A DNA stretch of 64,000 nucleotides from Leptospira bandrabouensis (GCF_004770905.1 NZ_RQHT01000014.1:2116650-2180649), one strand, 5' to 3'. Positions 40,880 through 49,612 are shown, numbered from the stretch's first letter. Numbers and translations: made by a program. Notes: generated by a model not told the origin, from the letters alone.

Positions 40880-41206
40880 TTAATGTGATACTATTTTGAG
40901 GCCCACAACAGATAATACTAAAGTCGAGAGGAAAAATAGTCTCCAAAATTCCATTGGCTCTTTGAAAAATAGAATGCCAATCACTACAGTTCCTAAGGCA
41001 CCAATACCGGTCCATACCGCATAACTCGTTCCGATCGGTAGCGTTTGTGTTACTTTAATAAGTAAACCCATACTGATAATTAGCGAAATTAAAAATCCCA
41101 AATACCAAAGATAGGTTTCTGTTCCAGTCGTGTCTTTTGTTTTGCCTAAACAAAAAGCAAATAAAACTTCGAAAAGACCTGCGATTAAGAGTAAAATCCA
41201 ACTCAT
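40880..41206 (-). CDS. Small multidrug resistance (SMR) family exporter
   Basis: 108 residues with four membrane helices. The essential glutamate is Glu13 (IAGLFEVLFA), and the loop TLPIGTSYAVWTGIGA is characteristic of SMR proteins. The subfamily (guanidinium exporter Gdx/SugE or drug exporter EmrE) is not decided; the GxxEVxxA start slightly favours the Gdx side. The ATG at 41206 has AGGAG upstream and is chosen over a longer frame. No guanidine riboswitch was recognised before it. Confidence 0.88.
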   Translation of the reverse strand: MSWILLLIAGLFEVLFAFCLGKTKDTTGTETYLWYLGFLISLIISMGLLIKVTQTLPIGTSYAVWTGIGALGTVVIGILFFKEPMEFWRLFFLSTLVLSVVGLKIVSH

Positions 41207-41372
41207 ATACGCTCCTGAAAGGCTATCCTCTCCAATCATCTTTGGTTGTAAACTCCATATGAATGAAGTGATTTGGGTAAGTAGATGTAGTTTGTATCGC
41301 GACAGTGTTTATTGAAACACCAATCTTACGTAGTGAGGCCTCGGCTTTTATTTTGAATTTGCTTAAAAATTA

Positions 41373-41438
41373 TTCAACCATTTAGTTTAATAATTGACTA
41401 AAAAAATACTGACTAATTTACTCAACCTAATGGTTGAA
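41373..41438. promoter_or_regulatory. Inverted-repeat operator for the ArsR-type gene
   Basis: Ten-base arms TTCAACCATT (41373-41382) and AATGGTTGAA (41429-41438) flank about 46 bases that include the promoter region. The right arm covers the start codon of the ArsR gene. This is a natural place for autorepression by the encoded winged-helix protein, and it may also affect the divergent SMR gene. Confidence 0.55.
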
Positions 41439-41810
41439 TTTAAGAAGAAAGAACTAGTATTGGATCGTGTTTTTGCTGCTCTTGCGGACCATTCAAGAAG
41501 ACAAATGTTGGCTAGGCTTCGAAAGGGGTCTTTGAGTATTTCCGAACTTGCGGAACCATTTGAAATGTCTTTTGCCGGGGTTGCTAAACACATAGAAGTA
41601 TTAACCGAAGCACAACTCGTTAAAAAAGTTCGCGCACCTGAAGATGGGCGCAGTTATCGGTTGGAACTACAAAACCAAACTTTAACAGAAGCAAGTAATT
41701 GGATTATTTATCATCAAGAGTTTTGGACAAATAAATTAGCAAATTTAGAAGCATTTTTTGAGGAGAAAGTTCGTGAACAACCAAGTGTTAAAAGTAGAAA
41801 GAAAAATTAA
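41430..41810 (+). CDS. ArsR-family winged-helix regulator
   Basis: 126 residues. Typical start of SRPBCC-linked ArsR proteins (LDRVFAALADHSRRQMLARL), then the winged helix with SISELAEPFEMSFAGVAKHIEVL and VRAPEDGRSYRLEL. No obvious metal-binding cysteine motif, so it is a non-metal sensor. The ATG at 41430 gives the normal N-terminus; a TTG 12 codons upstream is an alternative. It overlaps the next gene by 38 bases. Confidence 0.88.
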   Translation: MVEFKKKELVLDRVFAALADHSRRQMLARLRKGSLSISELAEPFEMSFAGVAKHIEVLTEAQLVKKVRAPEDGRSYRLELQNQTLTEASNWIIYHQEFWTNKLANLEAFFEEKVREQPSVKSRKKN

Positions 41811-42240
41811 CGCGGAACGAAAGAGTTTATTTCAAGCCTGGCTCGATGTTAAAGATTTTTCTCGCTGGTTTTTGTCTGGTGAACTAATTGGCATTGAATC
41901 TGTTACCTTAGATCCAAGACCCGGTGGAAAGTTTTTAATCAATATGAGTCTTGATGGGAAAATTCTTCCTCATACTGGTGAATACATTACCATTGATGAA
42001 CCTAATAAACTAGTTTTTACTTGGTGTTCTCATGCGACAGATAACCGTAATACACTTGTTACTGTAACATTTACTGATTTATCTGATGTTATCATTGAGA
42101 ATTCAAAAGAAAAATCTCAAAAACCAAAAACTTTGGTAACCTTAGTTCATGAAATGCTAACTAACGATATTCAGATAAAGAATCACAACTACGGATGGAC
42201 AAGTATCTTGGAAGGATTGGATCAATGGTTTAGTAAGTAG
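41773..42240 (+). CDS. SRPBCC (AHSA1-like) protein
   Basis: About 155 residues with a START/AHSA1-type helix-grip fold: FQAWLDVKDFSRWF near the start, DPRPGGKFLINMS, and a C-terminal helix GWTSILEGLDQWF. The GTG start at 41773 has GAGGAG upstream. It is coupled to the ArsR gene by overlap, a common association for ArsR/AHSA1 pairs. Binding of a hydrophobic ligand is likely; the ligand is unknown. Confidence 0.85.
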   Translation: MNNQVLKVERKINAERKSLFQAWLDVKDFSRWFLSGELIGIESVTLDPRPGGKFLINMSLDGKILPHTGEYITIDEPNKLVFTWCSHATDNRNTLVTVTFTDLSDVIIENSKEKSQKPKTLVTLVHEMLTNDIQIKNHNYGWTSILEGLDQWFSK

Positions 42241-42293
42241 AGTTTGGTTGTATTAGAAGATAAATAAATTAGAATAAATTTAAGGAGTGTTGT

Positions 42294-42761
42294 ATGGGAA
42301 TTTATCACAAAGTTGGGATCCGGGCTACAGAGAAAGAAGTGATCAGCGCACTGACCACTAAATCAGGTTTAGCCAATTGGTGGACAAAGGAAGTTGGTGG
42401 AGATTTTACATCAGGTGTTTCTACAGTAGGAGATATGATTTCATTTGGGTTTGGGCATGGGAATGTAATTGAAATGAAAGTCCAAGAACTAACACCTAAT
42501 CGTGTATTATGGGAATGTATATCGGGGCCAGAAGATTGGATAGAATCCCATATAGATTTCCAATTGAAATTAGGAAACACTTCCAGTGGAGAGAAATTGA
42601 CAATTTTATTTTTTCGACATAAAGATTGGAAGTTGGAAACGGAGTTTACTGCTCATTGTAGTATGAAATGGGCGACTTTTCTTCTTAGCTTAAAAAACTA
42701 TATAGAAAACGGGGTAGGAAAACCATCACCTGAGGATATCAAAATCGATGATATAAATTAA
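42294..42761 (+). CDS. Second SRPBCC-domain protein
   Basis: 155 residues, also AHSA1-type (EKEVISALTTKSGLANWW, then GDMISFGFGHGNVIEMKV). It follows the first SRPBCC gene by about 50 bases with GGAGTGT before the ATG, so the ArsR-SRPBCC-SRPBCC run is probably one operon. The two SRPBCC proteins are clearly not duplicates of each other. Confidence 0.85.
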   Translation: MGIYHKVGIRATEKEVISALTTKSGLANWWTKEVGGDFTSGVSTVGDMISFGFGHGNVIEMKVQELTPNRVLWECISGPEDWIESHIDFQLKLGNTSSGEKLTILFFRHKDWKLETEFTAHCSMKWATFLLSLKNYIENGVGKPSPEDIKIDDIN

Positions 42762-43190
42762 TTTTTTTTCATCTAAGATTGTGATTTGCCTTTGTCCATT
42801 TAAAACGAAGGCTAATGATCAGCGATAGGAATTAAAACTAGAATTCTGGTATCTACATTTCAACTATTCAATTTTTTTTAACATTTAATTTTTAATTTCA
42901 ATTGAATTGTGTAGTTCTTTGGTTTCGCAAAGAACTGATGCCTTTTCTTCGAAATTTGTATTCACTTCCTTACGAGTGGTAGGTGTAAGCAATGCTGTGG
43001 AAAAAATAAGAATTCGTACAGAAAATAACCACACATTTTATAGTACAAGATGTACCCATTTTAACAAAGAAAATTCGTTGATTGGAAAATTAAGGTTAAA
43101 TCTAGTTAAAACATCCATATTAGAAAAATTATGGATAATGAAGTTAAGAATTTATTGTCATGAATATCGAATTTTAGTTATTAGAAAAAT
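42762..43190. other. Gap with no supported gene
   Basis: About 430 AT-rich bases between the second SRPBCC gene and the glutathione transferase gene. A 95-codon open frame at 42907-43194 has no ribosome site and no recognised domain. It contains a stretch VEKIRIRTENNHTFYSTRC that could be a relic of a DNA-binding protein. It may simply hold the promoter of the next gene. Confidence 0.4.
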
Positions 43191-43802
43191 ATGATTGAAT
43201 TATTTGAATTTGCTTTATCGGGAAATTGCTACAAAGTAAGATTGATGTTGTCTTTAATAAACTTAAAATATGAAAGTCGAATTGTAAATGGATTAGAAAA
43301 AGAACATAAAGCTGCTTCGTTTTTGGCTATGAATCCCTTTGGTCAAGTCCCAGTTCTTAAAGATAAAGGTAACGTTCTCCGGGATAGTCAAGGAATATTA
43401 GTTTATTTAGCTCTTGCTTATGCTGAGTCTTCTTGGTTCCCAATGGATCCTGTTCAATCAGCCGAGGTAGTGGCGTGGTTATCTACTGCAGCGAATGAAG
43501 TTTCACGTGGTCCAGGCGCTTTAAGATCTCATTATTTACTGGGACGTCCTATTAATCTTGAGGAAGCAAAATCTGTAACAGAAAATGTTCTCTCTATTTT
43601 GGAAAATAGACTCACGAATCGCAATTGGTTGGCAACGGATTCCATTACTATAGCTGACATAGCAATATATCCTTATATAGCGCTTTGTCACCAAGGAAAG
43701 GTTGATTTATTTCCTTATGAGAATATTAGAAAATGGATGGTTCGTATTGAAAGTTTGCCAAACTATATTTCTATGCAAGGAATCGATAAACAGGTGTTGT
43801 GA
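43191..43802 (+). CDS. Glutathione S-transferase family protein
   Basis: 203 residues: an N-terminal thioredoxin-like domain beginning MIELFEFALSGNCYKVRLML, with the active-site Ser10-Gly-Asn-Cys13, and the PFGQVPVL cis-proline motif, then an all-helical C-terminal domain (ITIADIAIYPYIAL is the usual motif). It conjugates or reduces electrophiles or binds glutathione. It stands alone on the plus strand. Confidence 0.9.
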   Translation: MIELFEFALSGNCYKVRLMLSLINLKYESRIVNGLEKEHKAASFLAMNPFGQVPVLKDKGNVLRDSQGILVYLALAYAESSWFPMDPVQSAEVVAWLSTAANEVSRGPGALRSHYLLGRPINLEEAKSVTENVLSILENRLTNRNWLATDSITIADIAIYPYIALCHQGKVDLFPYENIRKWMVRIESLPNYISMQGIDKQVL

Positions 43803-43899
43803 TTTAGTTTTTTTTTATAAACTAAATATTTTGTAATCCTGGAATATCAATCGGTTGTCTATGTTTGACATTCAGTGTGGTAACTAACAGCTAATTTAT

Positions 43900-44463
43900 T
43901 TATACTCGTAGTGATCCTCGGAATCCTCTCGCTGCATAGTAAGATTCAGCACCATTATGATAGATAAAAACCGTATTGTAACGAAAATCGGCAAATAATG
44001 CTCCGCCTAAATTTCTAATGCTAGCAGGTGTTAATATCCAGCTTGATGTTTTTGTATCAAAATTGCCTAAAGTTTGTAATTCTCTGTATTGTTTCTCTGT
44101 TAATAACTCAATACCCATTTCCATTGCCATACCTACAGCTGAATTTTTGGGTTTGTTTTCTTTTCTCTCTTCTAAAGCTTTGAGATCATAACATATACTT
44201 CGACGGTCTTTTGGAGATTCTGGGGAACAGTCAATAAAGACGTATTCATTTGTATTTTGATCATATCCTACCACATCTGGTTCTCCTCCCGTTTTCTCCA
44301 TTTCATAAAGAGACCAGAGTTTATCAGGATTTGATTCTAATTTCTTTTGGACCTTCTCCCATTCGAGGTTTTTGTGGCGGTTTCTGTTTTTTTCGAAGCG
44401 AGTTCTAAGTTCTTTAATCAAGTCTTCTGATTGTTTTAAAGTTAATTTCTTCTTTTTACTCAT
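43900..44463 (-). CDS. DUF4256-family protein
   Basis: 187 residues. The whole length matches the pattern I know for DUF4256: LEWEKVQKKLESNPDKLWSLYEMEKTGGEPDVVGYDQ near residues 33-70 (quoted in parts), ESPKDRRSICYD, ELLTEKQYRELQTLGNFDTKTSSW and the C-terminal GAESYYAARGFRGSLRV. Widespread in bacteria but without known function. Complete. Confidence 0.85.
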   Translation of the reverse strand: MSKKKKLTLKQSEDLIKELRTRFEKNRNRHKNLEWEKVQKKLESNPDKLWSLYEMEKTGGEPDVVGYDQNTNEYVFIDCSPESPKDRRSICYDLKALEERKENKPKNSAVGMAMEMGIELLTEKQYRELQTLGNFDTKTSSWILTPASIRNLGGALFADFRYNTVFIYHNGAESYYAARGFRGSLRV

Positions 44464-44900
44464 ACTTTTACTCTATTTTGGGATGTTAGCTTATTAATAA
44501 TTATAATTGCCATATTGTATAAATAAATTGCAACAATTGTTTCTTTCCCTTTTTCGAACAAACTATCTATGAACAATTGTAAGGTTTCCATTAAAACCTT
44601 ACAATTGATTTTTTTAGTGTTTTAGAATCTAAAGATGTGGTTTAGCTTGATAAATTGTTTGTAGTTTTAATAGCTATTATATTGAGTCAAATTGTGAGAA
44701 GGATTTATTGTCTTAGATTTTAGTTTAAAACATCGACTAGTTAACGAAGAATTAAAATGGTTTGCTCCAAATGTAATCAGACTTTTCTAAACACAAAGTA
44801 AATTTTCGAATCCTAAAAAAGACAAAGTTTGATTTGAGCTTAAGTCAAAACAAACTGAAAAATATAAATATTGCTGGTTTTCCTATTGATAAAGTAGTTA
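44464..44900. other. Gap with a strong orphan hairpin and a short gene remnant
   Basis: No complete gene. Bases 44574-44607 form a perfect 14-bp stem (CAATTGTAAGGTTT/AAACCTTACAATTG) with a six-base loop, followed by ATTTTTTTAG, which has the shape of an intrinsic terminator for plus-strand transcription. No plus-strand gene ends nearby (the glutathione transferase stops 770 bases earlier), so the hairpin may mark a deleted gene. At about 44694-44789 a short frame reading EGFIVLDFSLKHRLVNEELK looks like a protein remnant. Confidence 0.45.
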
Positions 44901-45476
44901 TTAAATATTCTCTCCTTTTGCTAACTTTTCGATTATTTCTTTAATGCGTTTATCTCTTGTTTCTGTTTTTTTTGCTGTATGGATTCGGAATCCAATAGAA
45001 AAAAGATTTGTTTTATTTAGCTTCTTGAAAAAATCTTCTGCATTTTTGTTTTTACTTAGTTCTAATAAAAAGTCATTTGGGATAATCATTTTTGTTGGCG
45101 AATCATATGCCTTATCCCATCGACCATCTGCCTTTGCTTTTTCAACAGCTATTAAACCTGGTGATTTCATTTTACCTTCATTGATTAATCTTTCAACGTG
45201 TCCAGTGTTTACTTTCGACCAAATGCTTTTTGCAGTTCTAGGAGAAAACTTTTGCAACCAAGATTGTTCATCAAACTTTTGTTTTTGACTATCTATCCAG
45301 CCATAACATAGTGCTACATCAAGTGCTTCTGAGTAACTTATAGATTTTAATCCGGTATCTTTTTTGAATATTCTTAACCAAATTCCAATTGAATTTTCAT
45401 GATTCTTTTTGAGCCAATTTTCAAATTTGTTTTGTGTTTTAAATTCTAGTGTTGGAATAGTATTTATTTGATTCAT
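44901..45476 (-). CDS. YdeI/OmpD-associated family protein
   Basis: 191 residues, complete. Family motifs: WLKKNHENSIGIWLRIFKK, SYSEALDVALCYGWIDSQK, FSPRTAKSIWSKVN and a C-terminal basic segment KKTETRDKRIKEI. The family is often called bacteriocin-protection or YdeI-like and its function is unclear. It is the last intact gene before the degenerate region that leads into the cassette array. Confidence 0.88.
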   Translation of the reverse strand: MNQINTIPTLEFKTQNKFENWLKKNHENSIGIWLRIFKKDTGLKSISYSEALDVALCYGWIDSQKQKFDEQSWLQKFSPRTAKSIWSKVNTGHVERLINEGKMKSPGLIAVEKAKADGRWDKAYDSPTKMIIPNDFLLELSKNKNAEDFFKKLNKTNLFSIGFRIHTAKKTETRDKRIKEIIEKLAKGENI

Positions 45477-46265
45477 ATTTATTGAATTTTATATTTTGTT
45501 CATTATTCTGTTGCATATATTGCATACATAGCAACTTATTTTTTGATGCATTGAAGCTTGTGCCTGAAATTGTTCAAAAATTTACTGATTTTTTTCTATG
45601 GAATATTTGTATTCATAGCAGGAAAGTTCTAATATGAATAGATGTAGCTACTGTTATGTAACGCAGCATATAATTAAAAAAAAGATTTAGCCTCAATATT
45701 AGTAGCATCTGGCATAAAATAAAAAATTTTTATGAAAAAGAATATATAAACAAAGCGATAGTCATTTTTTTTCACAAATTTCCAAGATATTTTTATATTT
45801 AAATAGCTCATTTTTTTTTAAATTAACTTTAGTGAAATTAAATAAAAGTAGCGTGTTTCGCAGATAATATTTTTTAAAAAAAATATTATCACCTATTCAT
45901 TTTATCTTTTTAACTATGTTCTGTGTGTATGCAGAATTGATGAAATCAAAGCTTTATCAGGTTTTATTTTCTCGTTTTGGTTTTTCTGAATTTTGAACTA
46001 CTAAGCTTAAAGCCAATAGTTGTTTTAAGTCTATCGAATTCAGATTTATTAAAATCTACTTCCTTACAACTGCGATCATTTATATGTTGCAAGGATAAGA
46101 TTCTTTTAATTGCTTCTTTCATTGTTGGATTGGCATCGTTAATTTTTTTGGCATGACTTCAGGACATTGGTAACGGTTATCTGCCGGTCATGTATCAAAA
46201 TTGATATTCTATATTTTTTCACTTTCAGCGATTTTTGAAGATTTTGAAAATCAATTGATTCAATT
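45477..46265. other. AT-rich gap with a broken gene at the array boundary
   Basis: About 790 bases with no complete gene. On the minus strand, bases 45964-46153 encode AKKINDANPTMKEAIKRIL and a following KSEFDRLKTTIGFK, ending TRK and a TAA. The frame is open only from a TGA upstream, so it is a C-terminal remnant rather than a whole gene. The rest is very AT-rich with nothing recognisable. It separates normal chromosome from the truncated attC0. Confidence 0.5.
45964..46153 (-). pseudogene. C-terminal gene remnant
   Basis: About 62 codons of protein-like sequence (ILSLQHINDRSCKEVDF, then RLKTTIGFKLSSSKFRKTK) ending in TAA, cut off upstream by an in-frame TGA. An internal ATG at 46122 would give 52 residues but has no clear ribosome site. 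It could be the remains of a former cassette gene. Family not recognised. Confidence 0.4.
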
Positions 46266-46275
46266 GCTGTTATGC
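46266..46275 (-). other. attC0, truncated recombination site at the distal end of the array
   Basis: Only GCTGTTATGC remains, i.e. the R'' core and three flanking bases; the centre, L boxes and R' core are missing. The bases to its right (GTTATGCGAAGGTTTGT) match the start of cassette 0 at 47449-47468, showing it is the real end of that cassette. The array therefore ends here by truncation. Confidence 0.7.
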
Positions 46276-46286
46276 GAAGGTTTGTT

Positions 46287-46742
46287 TTACGCGATAAATT
46301 CTAATTCTGATGGTTTAATTACTCTTTGGTTCATCTCTTGCATGACCTCATATAGTAATTGATCGTTAGTTACGAACAGAATATTTTCGGCTATTGCTAC
46401 TTCAGCAATAAGTGAGTCTTCTATATTATTGGACTTTTTCTTTTTTCCATCTAATTTTTGTTTTAGAATTGAAATTTCTTCTCCGCCAGTTTCGTTCCAT
46501 TGCATTGTGTTCCAAGTCATATAACCCCAAATCATACTTTTAAGTCCAAAAATTTCTGGGTTTATTATATTATATATTCTTAGGAGATCTTCTTTTCTCG
46601 ATATATTTTTAGTATTGTGAATTTCAGCCAATTGTAGTGGGGAAGCATAGAAAGTATATTTATTTGGATTAGGAAAAGGTATTTTTCCATCCAGGATTTC
46701 ATTAAAGACGTTAGTATCGAATAGTATTTTAGTTTTTTCCAT
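46287..46742 (-). CDS. PIN-domain protein, VapC-like (cassette 0)
   Basis: 151 residues. PIN layout: first acidic residue in ILFDTNVFNE (Asp9), second in PLQLAEIHN, third region EDSLIAEVAIAENILFVTND. PIN proteins are Mg-dependent ribonucleases, usually toxins. The upstream 62-residue frame is more likely the C-terminal part of the SH3 gene than an antitoxin, so this copy may lack an antitoxin partner or use the upstream peptide. Confidence 0.7.
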   Translation of the reverse strand: MEKTKILFDTNVFNEILDGKIPFPNPNKYTFYASPLQLAEIHNTKNISRKEDLLRIYNIINPEIFGLKSMIWGYMTWNTMQWNETGGEEISILKQKLDGKKKKSNNIEDSLIAEVAIAENILFVTNDQLLYEVMQEMNQRVIKPSELEFIA

Positions 46743-46760
46743 GAATATAATGGGAATTAG

Positions 46761-46949
46761 TTATAGAATTTTTGAAAGTAAGTCTATAGCTTTATTTGGA
46801 TCTATCCCTTCTAGTTTTTGAAAACTATTTAAATCTGTATGATTTACCCGTATAATTGAATGATCCAGGTTGTCATAGTCAATATCTATGAATAGATTTA
46901 CTGTAGAAACAACTTGTGTCGTATCAAGTTGTAAGAGAGCTCCTTTCAT
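46761..46949 (-). pseudogene. Probable frame-shifted C-terminal part of the SH3 lipoprotein gene (cassette 0)
   Basis: A 62-codon frame (ALLQLDTTQVVSTVNLF, then NLDHSIIRVNHTDLNSFQKL) that overlaps the end of the SH3 gene in another frame. Reading this frame upstream of its ATG gives KKHLPLHITSWMKGALLQL, smooth protein-like sequence back to about 46993, which suggests that one base lost or gained near 46975-46995 has split one gene in two. A separate small antitoxin-like gene for the PIN protein is the alternative. Confidence 0.5.
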
Positions 46950-47430
46950 CCAAGAGGTTATATGAAGAGGAAGATGTTTCTTCGAGAGGAGTAATTATTT
47001 GTATATCTGTCAGAATATCGTAGGGAAACTGATTTGATGATTTTATTCGTTCTGAAGTAGCGATAATGATTAGATTTTTAAGATAAATTTCAAATTGGTT
47101 TCTTTTTCTTAATAATTCCTTTTTTGCTATATCTAGGGAGATAAGTGTGACAAAATCACCGAAAACATACCCTTCCTCTCCTGAGTAAGATCTTGCTTTA
47201 TACCAAATTACCACTTCGCCAGTTTTTAAAGTCTTTTCTATTTTTGCTGTGAGTAAAATTATTGAACCTTTAGTTATCGTTTTTATTCTTTCAGATTCCT
47301 TAGTGTAAGATTCTCTAAGTGTCACATCACCGGTTACTTTTCCGTATTTTTCATACTCATATTCTTCTATTTTTGGTCTGTTGCATTGTAGTGTAAGAAA
47401 TATTAATAGAGTTATATATAAGTATTTCAT
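46924..47430 (-). CDS. SH3-like domain lipoprotein, probably frame-shifted (cassette 0)
   Basis: 168 residues. A lipobox signal (LIFLTLQC, Cys16) followed by a bacterial SH3-like domain (GDVTLRESYTKESERIKTI, GSIILL, WYKARSYSGEEGYVFGDFV). The last residues (EETSSSSYNLL) probably come from a wrong frame after a frameshift, because the adjoining frame downstream continues as credible protein. Another SH3 lipoprotein is in cassette 12. Confidence 0.65.
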   Translation of the reverse strand: MKYLYITLLIFLTLQCNRPKIEEYEYEKYGKVTGDVTLRESYTKESERIKTITKGSIILLTAKIEKTLKTGEVVIWYKARSYSGEEGYVFGDFVTLISLDIAKKELLRKRNQFEIYLKNLIIIATSERIKSSNQFPYDILTDIQIITPLEETSSSSYNLLDERSSLTT

Positions 47431-47461
47431 TTTCTCTTTCCTGTGATTTTTACAAACTTTC

Positions 47462-47621
47462 GCATAACGAACTAGTGTTACCGAAGTTCCCCGACCCTGA
47501 GTCCCGCCGGGACGTTAGGGACTGGCATGTAGCTTGCGTTTGCAAGCGAATTCCAGAAGGGGAATTTGCCGTAGGCCGAGCGAGGCCTTGTGTCGAAGTG
47601 TAGCGGTAACCGCTGTTATAC
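47462..47621 (-). other. attC1 (cassette 1), divergent variant
   Basis: 160 bp; R'' GTATAAC, R' GTTATGC (minus strand). Its L boxes are GGTTACC-like (GGTAACC and TGTTACC), different from the usual GACTAACC but still mutually complementary, so the pairing has been kept by paired change. The centre keeps GTCCCGCCGGGAC and is otherwise divergent. Confidence 0.85.
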
Positions 47622-47640
47622 GAAGTCGCAAGTTATAAGA

Positions 47641-48042
47641 TTAGATAAAAACAGCAGGAGAAATATTGAATTTTTCAGCCAAAGCCTTGATTTGCCGAAC
47701 ATTTAAATCTCTTTTTCCATTCAATATTTCAGAAACAACACCTTGACTACCCAAAACACTTAAATCCTTTTGAGTAAGATTATTTTCTTCCATCAGAAAC
47801 TTTAAAACTTCGATTGGTTCAGCATTAGGCTGAATAAAGTGATCATTTTCATATTCTTCAATCAGATTACCAACTGTTTCGAGAAGAGGAGCAAGTAGAT
47901 GTTTTTCATTATTACCAACTTCATCAATAAGTTCATCTAAAACTTTCACAAGTTTTTTATATTGTTTATCAGTGTGTGGAACAGAGAGAATATCTTTAAC
48001 ATCCTGCCAAACATTCTTAACTTTTTCAATTTCTTGAATCAT
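47641..48042 (-). CDS. higA: HigA-type antitoxin, XRE family (cassette 1)
   Basis: 133 residues with a C-terminal helix-turn-helix (LTQKDLSVLGSQGVVSEILNG, then LNVRQIKALAEKFNI), as in HigA. The ATG at 48042 has AAAGGAG upstream and overlaps the stop of the toxin gene by four bases (ATGA). It neutralises HigB and represses the operon. Toxin gene first, antitoxin second is the usual order for higBA. Confidence 0.9.
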   Translation of the reverse strand: MIQEIEKVKNVWQDVKDILSVPHTDKQYKKLVKVLDELIDEVGNNEKHLLAPLLETVGNLIEEYENDHFIQPNAEPIEVLKFLMEENNLTQKDLSVLGSQGVVSEILNGKRDLNVRQIKALAEKFNISPAVFI

Positions 48043-48335
48043 ATATTCTCCTTTTTCCATTTACCTTTGTCATATTCGTTATGAGTTAAAATATTCCTTA
48101 CAAAAACTTTTTGTCTATTGTAATGAATTGCCACAATCAATCTAAAATGATTTCCAGAAATATTAAAAACTGTAAGATTACCGACCTGATCAACAGAGTT
48201 AAAAATCTTTCTTAATTCATTAAAATCTTTAAAAGATGTGTTTTTTACTATTTTAAACCAGGTTTTTAAGGAAGATTCAGAATTCGGATGTTTATTAATA
48301 AAATCATCAAGTTTCTTCCAACTAATAATATGCAC
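48039..48335 (-). CDS. higB: HigB-type mRNA interferase toxin (cassette 1)
   Basis: 98 residues, the HigB_toxin subfamily: MHIISWKKLDDFINKHP, LKTWFKIVKNTSFKDF, VFNISGNHFRLIVAIHY and VRNILTHNEYDKGKW. The conserved H and K residues of this RelE-fold nuclease are present, so it should cut ribosome-bound mRNA. First gene of the higBA pair. Confidence 0.92.
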   Translation of the reverse strand: MHIISWKKLDDFINKHPNSESSLKTWFKIVKNTSFKDFNELRKIFNSVDQVGNLTVFNISGNHFRLIVAIHYNRQKVFVRNILTHNEYDKGKWKKENI

Positions 48336-48410
48336 TTAATCCAGGAATATCTCAATATGAGATGAGTCAAATTCTTTTTTCTTATTTTAGGAAAGTTTTT
48401 TTGCGATTTC

Positions 48411-48573
48411 GTATAACGAACTAGACTAACCGACGTAGGCTGGCCCTGAGTCCCAACGGGACGTTAGGGATTGGCACGACGCTTGCGTAAGCAAGAGGAG
48501 TGACAAAAGCCTATGTGTCGCAGACCGAGCGAGGGCGCAAGTCCCGAAGCGAAGCGGTTAGTTGCTGTTAGCC
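48411..48573 (-). other. attC2 (cassette 2)
   Basis: 163 bp, common class A. R'' GGCTAAC, R' GTTATAC. The cassette's gene ends inside this site: its TAA stop is part of the R'' core. The 'GGCTAAC' form is shared with the start of the same cassette (49613-49619) and not with this site's own R'. Confidence 0.92.
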
Positions 48574-49596
48574 GCCGTGCTTTTTATCTATAATGATTTT
48601 ACCTGAAAAATCTATTGTTACATGATTTAATGATTTTGCATTTAAAAAATATCTTAATTGAGCACGATTTAAGTCTTTATCAGAAAGTTTCGGTCCTAAT
48701 TGAATTCCAGTCAAAGAGAATGGAAGATTATTTAAATCAAATTCAACGAAAGGACAGAATATGCCAAAAGAATTTTTCCTGAAATTTAAGTTTTTCATAT
48801 TTCCATATTTATTCATATTATAGAAAATGATTCTTAATTCATTTTCAGGTTAATAATCCTCATGCTTTACAAAATTCTTCCATATACTCAATTGGTTGAA
48901 TATTGCGAAAGAGTTATATCCTTGAATTAAGCCAATTATAAGGTCTAAAATAATATTGAAGATTTCACTTCCATATGCAATTTTACCGAATAGAAAATAA
49001 TAACCATTACCTTGAAAGTTGGTTTCGAATTCTAGTGAAACTCCGCTTCCGTTGTCTCCGTATAATCGCCATTGATTTAATTCGTCTTTGTTAAGAGAAG
49101 TAGATAAAATAAATTTTGAATTAAAGCTTTTAATTCTAGTATGATGAAATGGATTTTTAATATTTTTATTTAGCAAATAGTCAGAGTAGTAAGTCTCTGA
49201 CTTATCATTTAAGCCTGCAATTCCGCTAAATCGTATTGTGTTATTTTGTAAAATGCTAACTAGTGAATCAAATGATGTATAATGATAGAATTTCTTTTTT
49301 TGATTTCCTAAGCTGAAGAGAATTTTGAACAATTCGTCTTGAAAATGTTCCGTAAATCTAATCTGCTTATTTACTCTAAAGTTATGATAAGTGTTCTTTA
49401 GATGTTCATTCCTTAAATATCGTTCATTTACATATTTTTCAAAATATAGTAAGTATTCTGCTTCGAAGTTTTCGAATTTAAGGATTTTTATATTTTTCTC
49501 AATAAATTGAAGAGAAAAAATTCTATCATATTCCAATAGTTTATTTGGATCTGCTGAAAATAGTTTTCTTAGTGAATTGTATATGTATTCAATCAT
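48568..49596 (-). pseudogene. DUF2971-family gene interrupted by one nonsense codon (cassette 2)
   Basis: One continuous frame of 342 codons broken only by a TAA at 48850-48852. Before it: DUF2971 features FYHYTSFDSLVSILQNNTI, IRFSGIAGLNDKSE and STSLNKDELNQWRLYGDNG, ending KHEDY. After it: PENELRIIFYN, then CPFVEFDLNNLPFSLTGIQ and LGPKLSDKDLNRAQL, the normal DUF2971 C-terminal half. A C-to-T change (CAA to TAA) would explain it. The final stop lies inside the R'' core of attC2. DUF2971 proteins are often found in defence islands. Confidence 0.85.
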
Positions 49597-49612
49597 AATT
49601 TTAAAGCATTGC

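Noticed and set aside
41206..41394. A guanidine riboswitch upstream of the SMR exporter
   Set aside because: No ykkC-type or mini-ykkC motif was visible in the leader, so guanidine control cannot be claimed.
45650..45680. A second degenerate attC (TACTGTTATGTAACGCAGC)
   Set aside because: It resembles the GCTGTTATGCG end only loosely, lacks the L box and CTAGTTC motif, and no partner end with matching flank was found.
46761..46949. A dedicated antitoxin for the cassette 0 PIN gene
   Set aside because: The upstream frame continues in credible protein sequence before its ATG and joins the SH3 gene with one frameshift, so a split gene is more likely, though an antitoxin is not excluded.
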